Positions 22,879 to 33,792 of a stretch of 64,000 nt of DNA are shown here, one piece after another; the first letter of the stretch is position 1; every line of letters starts with the position of its first letter. The stretch covers positions 32,817,473 through 32,881,472 of the forward strand of contig NC_049904.1 in the NCBI RefSeq assembly GCF_001411555.2, read 5' to 3'. This DNA is from Juglans regia. Its lineage: Eukaryota; Streptophyta; Magnoliopsida; Fagales; Juglandaceae. The translations under genes were made by a program, and so were the position numbers. Below the pieces are notes generated by a model that was given only the letters and a program-made list of their open reading frames with translations, had not been told where the DNA came from and ran no database searches.

Positions 22879-25059
22879 ACACGTGTTTGCCTGAGTCACT
22901 TTAATGAAATGCGGCGTGTTGAGTTTTTTCTTCTTCTTACGCTGCAAAGAGGCGTTTTGAGCGAGATAAATGAAAATGTGAGCGGGAGAGGACTGCATTT
23001 TAAACAACCAGTACAACATTTCATTAATAAAAATTCTAAAACACATTGTTTCACCACAAAGAATTTTCATGCCCCAAATCAAACTTGATTTCCCGGCTTG
23101 TTTGGAAATAGATCTCATCTTAAAATTCTCATTTTATCTCATTCCTAAACATAATTTAAATACAAACATATTCAAACTAATCATTACGACTTTTCCAAAC
23201 ATTCAAATAAAAAATAAAATTTTTTTAACTTTTTCAAATCTCTAAACAAAAATAATATTATAAAACTATTTTTTAACAATATTTTAACTTTATAATATTT
23301 TTTATTCAACGTTCTTTCTATTTCATTTTTCAAAACTTAAAAAATATTCAACTCAAACTATATCATTGTTATTCACAAACTATCTTACTACAATTTAAAA
23401 AATTATAATCTCATCTCACTTCCTAATCAAGCCCTAAGTCCCTTCCCCGGGAGACACCACAAATGGTCTACTTCCCTTTCCCTGTCGCCACCTGCCGAAA
23501 CCGAGGTCGTCGCCCTCCATCGGCCTCATCCCCGTGAGGTCTCCTCATCAAATAGCCTCATCCACCTGATGAAACCGAGGTCCTTTTCCCTGATACTACA
23601 TTTCGATGTCGGCTGTTACCATGACTGGTATTTATGATCCTATAACTTTCATCCTCTCATTTCCAATTAGCTCCACGTTGATTTGGAATGACAAAGAGAA
23701 GCCCTAATTATTAACAGTTGGTACGTTTGCTTTTCTTTTCTATATTTTATAGGAACACAAGGTCAGAATCTTGCACATCTTGCCGATAAAGTTTAAAGAG
23801 AATGAATTCAGGAGACTTGTGGGTTCTAACATGCAGTAGTGATACGGTTGATACTCAAATTATGTTAAAGGAGGGATATGTTGCGCTTCAATCTTTACGT
23901 AAAGAACCTACCTAAGGATATCCTAGATGCTCTGTTCTAATGTACTATGGGTACTTGTTTTAATCTGAAAGGCAAATAATGTTGTACATAAAGAAAAAGA
24001 AAGCTATTGACCACCACCTGTAAAGTGTCTGGTAAGATTTTTATGCAGAAAATTTTATTTTATCTATTTTTTATTATTTTTTATATGGGGAAATCTCTCT
24101 AAAGTAGTCTTTTGGATCTATCCCTACTGAGTAAACTTTAATTTTGTGCACCGTATCTTAAAAAAATTTTATATACAGAACTGGTTAAATCTCTAATTTT
24201 TCATTAAGAGGTGCGGTCCCAAATAATTGTTTACACTTATTAAATGTTGAACCTTGGATCTTGAAATGATTGATATCTCAAAACTAAGGACTTCATCCCT
24301 TGAGCCAACTCCTTAGGGTTAGAAAGTTTTATTTCAACTTGATATAAAAGACCCAATTATTAATTTAGAAATTGCAGTACTTCTTTCATCATGTGGATTT
24401 TTTTTTTTCAATATCACATAAGCGGATGGTGCTGTCTCTAGTGATTTCTGGCGTTATACTGATCATTTGCATCGCAAACATGTTCTTACCTAATCTCACT
24501 TTTTGTTGAATGGTTGCATGGTCAAATGATCTTTGTAAGTAGAGCCCCATTTCATCACACAACAAGCAGGAACCAGCTTGATATAACGTGAGAGGCATGC
24601 AACCACGTACGTACGAGAGACTAATGGTAGTGCTTTAAGATATAGAAAGGCGCCGATCCTTCCTGGAAAAACTAACCACGAGATCAGATATTCATGGAGA
24701 TCGGTTTATTAGATTTAAATATAATATGATTCAATCTTGGATATTATTTTCATTTCCCTATCAATCAAATTAATGAGAAGCATCCCTACACTTGCATTTA
24801 GAACTTGCAGGCTTTCTGATGATCGATTTAACAATTAAAGCTTCAAGCAGTCCACCATGTTACCAATACTAGATACTTAATGATCTAACGTTTTAAATTT
24901 TGGAGAGAAGTAATTACTGTGAACAAAACTTCTGGCATAATATTTATGATGGTATTCTTTCACACATGTTTCCAACTACAGTCTACAAGCCCAACTTTTG
25001 ACAATATCACAACAAGGATACATAGTGTTTATTCAACCTGAAAGTGGTTTATAAATTAT
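22879..25059. other. Intergenic DNA with one R1-like MITE
   Basis: 23095-23440 is an R1-related AT-rich repeat (CTCATCTCACTTCCTAATCA near its end). 23450-23990 is GC-richer with no convincing ORF. The minus-strand ORF 24389-24598 has no recognised domain. No gene is supported. Confidence 0.4.
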
Positions 25060-25263
25060 ACATGGACTCTTGCTTGTCCTTCATAGCCCAGTTAATCTTC
25101 TTGTTGTTTCCAGTGCCAAGGTCAATCATGTTTTGGAAGAAGAACATCATGAATGTGGATGGGTCCTACATGAGCTCTTACGTCCATTTCGTTGAAATCA
25201 GGCACCTCGGTCATGTCCACAAGATAGATTACAGCTAAGTTCTTAATTAATTGTCTCAGCAAC
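25060..25263 (-). pseudogene. YLS8: Fragment of a DIM1/YLS8 (U5 snRNP 15-kDa) pseudogene
   Basis: The minus strand gives VAETI, AVIYLVDMTEVPDFNEM, then after a frameshift DPSTFMMFFFQNM, IDLGTGNNKKINWAMKDKQE. This is the thioredoxin-like DIM1 splicing factor, about 65 residues from its middle. A four-base duplication (ATTAATTAAG) and further indels break the frame. There is no start, no C-terminus and no intron. It ends exactly where homology of the HIPP3 unit begins (about 25262), so it marks a rearrangement breakpoint. DIM1 is a near-invariant spliceosome protein, which makes the identification secure. Confidence 0.85.
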
Positions 25264-25324
25264 AAATACTCATGCACTTATAATATTGAAATTTATCCAC
25301 TATTAGCTCATATCACTATTGAGA

Positions 25325-25920
25325 TCAGTAATATGTAATTCCTGACGGCGTATAGAAAGGATATGAGGAGTAGGAAGGTATATAATTATAAGGCCACGCC
25401 TTATATTCTACTTTCGGTTCTTCTTTCTTTTCTTCTTTCTTGTCTTCTGCTACAGTAATTATTTCTGCAAATCCCACTTTCTTCCTGAGTAATTTTGTAA
25501 GTTTTATTGTATCAATCATTTCTCCTTTTACTTCTATTTGGTTCTTTTCGTCTCCTTTTAAAGATGCCGACACCACCCCTGAATATATACGTACACCCAT
25601 CAAAAAAAGATCGAAATTAATATACATATATATATATATATTGTAATTTTCAGTATTAATAAAATTATAATATCTTATCGACCCAATTAAATGTTGTATT
25701 TCGTTACCTGAAATGCCGACTGCAATCTTCAAGGCTTTGGAACGGACTTTTTGTCCATCCAGCTCACCAAAAAAGGACTTGTGGCCATCCATCTCCACCT
25801 TGATCACCACCGTTTGCTGCAAAAAAAAAAAAACCAAATCAACTTAATTTCAACCAGCAAAAAACTATACAGTACTGAATTTGTTTGCTATGAATGATGA
25901 ATCGATTCCGATACCTTCAT
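25325..25920 (-). CDS. HIPP3: HMA-domain protein, paralogue of HIPP2
   Basis: Exons 25920-25915, 25816-25708 and 25578-25325 encode 122 residues. Exon 1 is only ATG AAG; the acceptor TTTGCAG gives MKQTVVIKV. The HMA core is almost the same as in HIPP2, with the same CxxC-less loop GHKSFFGELDGQK and the linker EDKKEEKKEEPKVEYKAWPY. The end is TPSGITYY followed directly by TGA, so it lacks even the penultimate Cys of HIPP2 and has no CaaX box. The TATA box is at 26103-26113. No internal stop or splice defect is visible. The two ORFs staying open while two other units are broken suggests HIPP2 and HIPP3 are either functional or recently duplicated. Confidence 0.85.
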
Positions 25921-26102
25921 GATTGTGGTGGTTTTTCAGCTAAGATTGATGATGAGTATTGCGAATAGGACTGGCGGCCAGAAGCCTGATCACTTTCTTT
26001 TAGGATCAGAGAAAGGTACTGATAAAGGTGAAGTTAGCTTGGAAGGGGAGAGATATAGTATTTCTTGTTGTTTTGAGGTACTCGGCTGTTTGAGATATGC
26101 TG

Positions 26103-26113
26103 CCATTTATAGG
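26103..26113 (-). promoter_or_regulatory. TATA box of HIPP3
   Basis: CCTATAAATGG on the minus strand, 183 bases upstream of the ATG, within a promoter block shared with HIPP2. Confidence 0.6.
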
Positions 26114-29100
26114 TCTCTTTCTCTTCGGAGACTTGACATGTCCAACAGTCTTTACTTTGCCTGCATACTTTTTTGCGTTTTCTACGATGATTCCCTCGCG
26201 TTTACTCGGAGCTGCTGATCTGGTCAACAATCAACATCAAATGTCATCCCCGCCAACGGAGAAGAAGACTACTTCCACGTGACTATTATACAAAAGTAGC
26301 TTTATTTAACAAAAAAAAGTGGCTTTATTTAGACGAATAATAAATTAATGTTAATTTTTTATTTTTTTATTTTATTATTTTTAGTCACTAACCCAGTATA
26401 TATTATTTTATGAATCGATCTTTAAATAAAAATTTATTTAAAATAAAATATATTTTTTCTGTTAACATATTATATGAATTTGTATAAATTTATAAATTTA
26501 TTTTATAAAATCTCTTTATAGATGTAGCATTTCTGTTAGAGTTCGTTTAAATAATAATAATATTTCAAAATATCTTTTAATAGTTTATAAATAATAATAA
26601 AATAATTTGAATTAAAGATGTTTTATTAAGTTTTGATAAATGAAATAATAAAAATTAAATAAAAGTATTATAAAGTTAAATTTTTATTTAAATATAATTT
26701 TTTTTTAAATTTGAAAATATTGTTTTATTTTTTATATTTTGTTTGAATGTTTAAAAAAATTATAATGATTAGATAAAAATATTAAATATTTAAAATTATA
26801 AAATTTTTTATATTAAAATGATATTTGAAAATAAAATATTTAAAAACATCTAAAAAATAGTATAGAAGTGACGGCCAAAGCTGGCAATGTTGAAAAGGAA
26901 AGACAGACAGAAATTAATGGTTGGTACTAACAATTTGAAGGTTCTCATTGCTTTCAGGCCTCCCTCCTTCAGACTAGTCGTTTGAGGTGGTCGGATTATT
27001 AAATGGTTTTCAAAAAGACCTTCATGAATCTTTTGGCCACATTAGGAGAAATCAACACACATGGAGTCCGTTTACTCCATTTACTTTCAAGAGTCTTGCT
27101 ATGTATCGTGTAGCGTGATGAATTCTTTCGAGTAGGTTAAATATTTTAAAAAAAATTATATATATTTTTTATATCTTTAAATATTTAAAAATAATTACTT
27201 AATCATTAAATAAAAAAAATTTTCAAAAGAATTCGTCAAACATATATATTCTAGGTGACTTCAGCTTTTTCCCTTTCCTAAGAAAAAAACTTCAAATCTG
27301 AATTTCACTTTTACACCTACTAATAAAATGTAACACGTAGTAGACTTAATTGAAGTTACGGTAGAATCAAATCTATTCTATCTTCCCTCTTCTCCTGTTT
27401 CTCTTCTTTCTTCTTTCTGAAACTCTCCCTCGAACCATCTATGTCTACTTCAATAGAGGCCATCTTCGTATTACATCTTCTTCTTCAGATTTAATCTTCG
27501 TCTCCTTCAATATTTACACCCTTAACCAAAAAAAAACATCCAAACTGTATCTTAAAACTTATCATAGAATCACATATTAATTTCAGTCGCTCTCTATCTG
27601 CTCACTGCAAACTCTCTCTCCCTCTCTCTCTCTCTGCTTTCTCTCTCCTAATTCTCAGCAATCTCACTCTTAAAAAATTGTTTAGGATTTTAATAAAAGC
27701 TCAAGATCAGGTTGATTTACAACTTTTTATTTAGGAGAGAGATATTATTGAAGAGTAAAGAAATAGATAAATATTAAGCTCTTTGTCAAATGTCGCTTGA
27801 GGAGAGAGAGAACTTGAGAGAGAGAGGGAGAGCTTGAGAGCGATGGAGATGGGCTCAAATAATTTTTTCCGATCTGCTGCAGCTGTGTTCACAATAACAA
27901 AATTAATCAAGTGACGTGGTTGTATTTCATTGGAGTTGTAAATCTCAAATTTACACCCATCCGCTCCGAAGTGCCTCCCTTCTCCTAATTTTAAACCATC
28001 ACGTCGATCGGCAGGAACATTACACGAAGTCTGAAGATAAAATTATGTTTAGATGTTGAAGTAAGTTGAGTTGAGTCTGGTAACCAAACTCAAAGCGACC
28101 TAACACTAACTACTTGGCACGAACAGTAAGGCAAGTTGCAACCTCTACTTTTTCCGGAACGAAGAATGTGATTGGTCAACAAAAAATAAGAACCTTGAGG
28201 ATTAAAGAATTTATCTCCTCTTCTTGATACATGAACGCGTTGATGCTCAGTTTCTGACTTAATAATAATTTGTCGAGAAATATTTTGGATCACGAATTAG
28301 AGATTTAAAAAATATCTTAAATGAGATTTTTTTTTTTTTATATTACTGATTGATTAAAAAAATATTTTTTAATGATATTATAAATTTTTTATTTTTTTAA
28401 ATATTTATAATGATTAAAAAAAGAAAAAAAAATTATTCTTTTCAAAACAATTTTTGGGTCTCAATTCGGAATCCGTAACAGGACTCTAATTTGCCACACC
28501 CTTTTCTCTGAAGTTGATGCCTGATGGTCAAAGTTTTATGCAAATAATTTTAATAATAGATTTTATTTTTTTTTAAATAATTATATAATGTTTATATATT
28601 TTATAATTACATGTAACATTACTCAGTACCAAAAGGGGGTTACCTTTACATGCAATAGCATTAGCCGGATTGATTGTCTCATTGGTCAAAATTGGCCTAA
28701 TATTATACATTTTACGTTTTATCTATTCGACTCGAAACCAAATTTCATATTAATTAATTATTTAAATATTCTATAATAAAAAAATATTATTAATTTCATA
28801 TTTATTATTCTTCTTTTATTTTTTTTATTTTTTTCATATTTTTCAATTCTACATGTCATATGTTAATTTTTAATCAAATAAAATATATTTTACGTCAAGT
28901 TTTATAATTTATAACATGCACTTCTTCGATAATTTTATATTTAATAACATAACGATTATATCATTTATTTTAATTAAATTATTATCTTTACTTATATTTT
29001 TAATGATCATTTAATGATAATATCTAAAAGAGTAATTTTATATATAATCGTGAAGTGCGTAAACGTCGCGTAATCACTTTAAAAAAAAGTAAGATTCATA

Positions 29101-29290
29101 TTAAAAAATTAATTTTTTTATATAGATCCCATATTTTATTTACTTTTTTCAAAATGATTATACGACGGTTGTACAATTTACGATTGTAAATTTATTTTCT
29201 CTATCTAAAATTTAAAGTATAATAAAAATTTCAAATGTGGTATGATATCCAAATCCTTGTCTTTATATACCTTCTAATTAAAATTATGAT
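26114..29290. repeat. Duplicated HIPP3 upstream DNA with MITEs
   Basis: It aligns in order with 12423-16030: MITE 26530-26860, unique DNA 26870-27230 and 28010-28260, AT-rich 28705-29290. A short R1 fragment (GTTGAAGTAAGTTGAGTTGA) at about 28050 interrupts the copy relative to 14740. 27590-27650 is a CT-rich microsatellite (CTCTCTCCCTCTCTCTCTCT). No gene is seen. Confidence 0.6.
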
Positions 29291-29797
29291 TGTAAGGGGA
29301 TTTCTCTCCCCCCACCCCCCTAGAAGACCCAAGCCTAACAACTAAGGGAATTAGAATCGAAGACTCAGTCCAGAACGAACAAAATCTTCAATCTGACTCA
29401 TGGATAGGCTCTTTTGGACGTAACCCGTATGAGGGAGCATGCTGCAGGGGATGCAACTCATTAATCTAGAAACCCCTTAAGTAGTGTCCAACTCTTGAGT
29501 GCTCACTCGTGTAGTAGGCGTAATGTACGGGGAACCCTCGATCATCTGACATGAATGGTATCAACAAACCACCAAGAATACTAGTTGGGAGAGGGAAATC
29601 AGAAAATGGTGCCGCATTAATGATACCACTACCCAAACTATACGACGTATTAATGACGCGGTCGCAGAGTCATGCCGCATTAAAGAACTTTGATAAAGGA
29701 AACAGTATAAATGACAGACTCCATGGGGCAGACACGATCTGTCCCCCCAAATTTATGGTATAAATAGCAAATATTAGATACGAGAAAATCTCAATCA
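29291..29797. mobile_element. Possible solo LTR
   Basis: The block runs from TGTAAGGGG to TCTCAATCA and contains GGTATAAATAGCAAAT near its right end, the layout of an LTR (TG...CA, TATA box late). It is absent at the equivalent place in the other duplicate. No 5-bp TSD is visible, so the ends are uncertain. Confidence 0.4.
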
Positions 29798-31763
29798 CAT
29801 ATTGGAAGAAGTCAGGCGTTGAGGTCTAATCATCATCCAATCATTCATTTTTTGAAGAAATTATATACTAAAATTCAAATAATATATAAATAACATTTCT
29901 AATGAATTTCTAATTATCCACTGTTCACATTAGAATGAATCAAATTATTTATTATATGAAATAGCATGAAAATATTTATAGTTTTCAAATGTAAGTCTAA
30001 TGTGAGAAATTATTTCAAAACCATGATTTTAAAATTGTTAACTAAATATAACAAGTTATTTTCCAGAACAACTTTTGATTATTTAGTCAAAAATAAAAAA
30101 GAAGCATAGTACTTTATTTCAAAAATATTTTCAGACACAAAGATATTCTAACTTTTAGTCGAAAGAAAAAATATTAATAGACCATCCACATCCCCTTTCC
30201 TATAAAGTTTCTTGATTTTATTCTAAATTTTACTCAGTCTTTTAAAAATCTCATACATCCTATTTTCCTATCATTTTTGGGTAATAATAATTTTGAAATT
30301 ATTATAGTTTTAAAATTAATAAAATTTTTAATAAGAATTTGTCATTTCCATTGGTATTTTATTTGCAATGGTATTTTATTTTACAACCAAGAAAATGTTT
30401 ACATCTATAATATTATCTCAATTCTATTTACAAATATTGAAATTGCCCATACACTAGCCCCAAAAGTTCAGTACATTTGCTCATAATATTGCTCGGAAAT
30501 TCTCAAAATAAATTTCCAAAATAATTAAACACAACAGCGAAATTGCTATAATAAAACTGGTTTTATCTAGTTTTCTTGTGTGCCTCTTTGAAACAATTTA
30601 TAGTCGATGTCGAGTAGTTTGGATCTCCATTGATACTTGTATCTTTCAAAGTTCAATTTTTAATCGGTTAGTTATATTTTTGCCATATGCTGGTATTTTC
30701 GGGTCATACCTACAGAAAAACTCGCAAGGATGCCTAGATTGCAAAATTGACCGATACATATATTAGCAAATAAGACCACCAACAAATGATGTACCTCATA
30801 GTTTTGGCAACCGAAAGCCGGCGCCCCTCATCCTTCGTATAGATAGTTCTTCGACATGTTTTAATACCACAATAACATATTGAATATTCATTTTGATGAA
30901 AGTTTACTGAGCGTGAGATATTGTTAATGCTACTACGTGACTCACTCATTGGATAGTTTTGTCTTTTCTTTTTGTTCAAGTTTGTGGATTCAAACATATT
31001 AGAAGCTCAAAAGAAATGGGGACAAGATATTGCAAACCGATTCAGGAAATGGATTGTGACATATAGAAAGTGACAATTTTCTTAATGGCCGCAACAATTG
31101 CTTGCCAGTATTCATTGATCATCAAAGTTACCCTGCCAATGAGTATGTGCTAGTTCTCCTTTATCCCCACCAACTTTGTCATCATTACAGCCAATGGGTA
31201 TACAATTAACTTCCAACTAACAATCAGGATGTATGTGGAATAAATGATCGTGCTAAATGAATGAAAAACAGTAACATATAATGATACTACACAACTTGCT
31301 AAGTGGAAATGAATAACATGGTAAATGGATAAAAAATAGCAAGCGATAATGATAGAAAACAATAGGCTAAAACAACAATAGGAAATTATACGAAATAATT
31401 AGAGAAATATTTATTGACGAGGACACTTAGAAAGGAAAAATTGTTGGTCTGTTAAAACAACATGTTTCATACAATATATTTAATACACCATGTTAAAACA
31501 GAGTATTAATAAAAAAACAAATAGCATGCATGCTAAATGAATAAGACGCTTCCCTAAAGGCCCATATTCTCCAAAATAGAATAATACATGTTAAAACAAA
31601 ATTACATTCATGTTAATACAGCTTGTTAAAACAAAATACTAATAAATAAATAAACAACATGCATGCCAAATGAATAAGAGCAACCTCATCCGCTCCTCTA
31701 AAGATCAACATTATTTAAATTTGCAACATGTTAACCTCAAATATCAGCCAAGTATTTAAATTT
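29796..31763. repeat. Duplicated segment B
   Basis: Copy of 19110-21065, starting ATATTGGAAGAAGTCAGGCG. Its right end abuts the 3' flank of HIPP4 at about 31765. Confidence 0.85.
30734..30997 (-). pseudogene. Frameshifted GRF zinc-finger copy
   Basis: The ORF begins like the paralogue (MFESTNLNKKKRQNYPMSES) and keeps CYCGIKTCRR, but one T is lost where CGATTTTTCGG became CGGCTTTCGG. The RFFGC signature therefore moves out of frame and the ORF ends in unrelated residues. The copy at 19878-20279 retains the frame. Confidence 0.75.
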
Positions 31764-33610
31764 GCAGCCATGTAATCCCTGACGGCACATAAAATGGAAA
31801 GGAGTAGGAAGGTATATAATTACAAGGCCACGCCTTGTATTCTACTTTCGATTCTTCTTTCTTCTCCTCTTTTTTGTCTTCGACCACAGTAATTATTTCT
31901 GCAAATCCCACTTTCTTCCTGAGTAATTTTGTAAGTTTCATTGTATCATTCATTTATCTTTTTACTTCTATTTGGTTCTTTTTGTCTCCTTTTAAAGATG
32001 CCGCCACCACCCCTGAACATCACATACACACACACACATATATATATACTAGTGGTGATAAACGTGCAAAGCACGTTTGCCACATCTATCAAATTAAAGA
32101 AAAAAATAAAATATAACTTTGAATATTAAAATATTCTAATGTATAAAAATAAAATTATTATTTATTTATGTTCATCATTTATTATGAAATTTAAATTATA
32201 TTAAAAATTCAAATTAATTAGATAATTTTTTTTCTTAAAAATGTACAGTAAAATTTTATTATTTATTTAATGATAAAAAATTAGTATTTTAATTATCTAT
32301 TTTATGTTAGTTTAAATCAATATTTAAACTTCTATCGTTAGATTAAATCTGAAAATTAAAGATGAAGAGTTGTAATTTAAAACCTATAAACCAATATTTT
32401 TCCCCACCTTTCATTTCTCTCTCTCTTTCATTCCCCCCATACAATTGTGGTATTACGTCGCACATTGACATTCACACAGACGAACCTAAAAAGAAACAAA
32501 AAAACAAAACAAACGTGGAAAAAAAAAAAAAACCTCTTTACTGTTCATAACAGTAATGAACAGTATAGGAATATGCGAAAAAAAAAACCACACAGCTTAT
32601 TTACTGTTCATTACTGTTGATTAACAGTAATAGGATAGCCTCTTTTAAGATATCGACAAATATATATATAGATATATAAATTGAAGTTAATTTTAAGTGT
32701 ATGATAGAATATTTATATTTTAATTATCTATTTTATGTTAGTTTAAATCAATATTTAAACTTCTACCGTTAGATTAAATCTGAAGATTAAAAATGATATA
32801 TCACTTTTAGTATTACTCTATAAAAGTCTAAATAACTTAAATAAAAATCTAAAAAATACTTATCACACAAATTTGATCCAATCAATTCAATTATATATAC
32901 TTGCTTTTACAAATTCTAATATAATCACTAAAAATTCAAGAATTATAAATAACAATTACATAACAATCCGACTATAAAGCAAGCATTTGACAGAAGTAAT
33001 AATTTATTTTACTCTTTAGATGAATACAGAAAAAAGTCTATTTAAAGAGAAAGAGATAATATAAACACTTGCGGAAAAAAATATGCGAAAAAAGAAAAAA
33101 AAAAAAACTTTACACTGTTTATTATTGTTGATGAACGATAATGAAGGTAATATAAACAATTGTAAAAAAAAAAAAAACTTTACACTGTTCATTACTGTTG
33201 ATGAACAGTAACATCAACAGTAATAAACAGTACATACATAGCCACTTTTAAGTATAGGCGCAAGGCGCAGATATATGTACACCCATAAAAAAAAGGATCG
33301 AAATTGAAAATATATATATATATATATATTGTAATTTTCAGTATTAATAAAATTATAATATCTTATCGACCCAATTAAATGTTGTATTTCGTTACCTGAA
33401 ATGCCGACTGCAATCTTCAAGGCTTTGGAACGGACTTTTTGTCCATCCAGCTCACCAAAAAAGGACTTGTGGCCATCCATCTCCACCTTGATCACCACCG
33501 TTTGCTGCCAAAAAAAGCCAAATCAACTTAATTTCAACCAGCAAAAAACTATACACGAGTGGTGAATTTGTTTGCTATGAATTATGATGAATCGATTCCG
33601 ATACCTTCAT
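31756..33610 (-). pseudogene. HIPP4: HMA gene with a nonsense codon and an intronic Helitron
   Basis: Exons 33610-33605 (ATG AAG) and 33504-33396 are intact and match HIPP3. Exon 3 starts at 32012, but codon 58 is TAA (31954-31956), where HIPP3 has GGAGAAATG and HIPP4 AGATAAATG, so only 57 residues would be made and the second half of the HMA fold is lost. Downstream residues TKLLRKKVGFAEIITV are still readable to 31756. Intron 2 is enlarged by a 1.2-kb Helitron (32049-33271). The promoter copy breaks at 33792, just before the TATA box, so the unit lacks the CCTATAAATGG of its siblings. Confidence 0.85.
32049..33271 (-). mobile_element. Non-autonomous Helitron in HIPP4 intron 2
   Basis: Read on the minus strand, it starts TCTGCGCCTTGCGCC directly after a host A and ends CTAG directly before a host T, as Helitrons do. 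An 8-bp-stem hairpin (AAACGTGC / GCACGTTT, 32060-32078) sits 7 bases before the CTAG. No terminal inverted repeats or TSD. The interior is AT-rich with several TACTGTTCAT...ATGAACAGTA palindromes (32539-32565, 33184-33209) and no Rep/helicase ORF. The equivalent intron in HIPP2 and HIPP3 is empty. Confidence 0.75.
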
Positions 33611-33792
33611 GATTGTGATGGTTTTTCAGCTAAGATTGATGATGAGTATTGAGTATAGGACTGGCCAGAAGACTGATCACGTTCTTTTAGGATCAGAGAA
33701 AGGTACTGATAAAGGTGAAGTTAGCTTGGAAGGGGAGAGATATAGTATTTCTTGTTGTTTTGAGGTACTCGGCTGTTTGAGATATGCTGCCA

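Noticed and set aside
24389..24598. 69-codon minus-strand ORF
   Set aside because: No recognisable family, no supporting splice or promoter signals.
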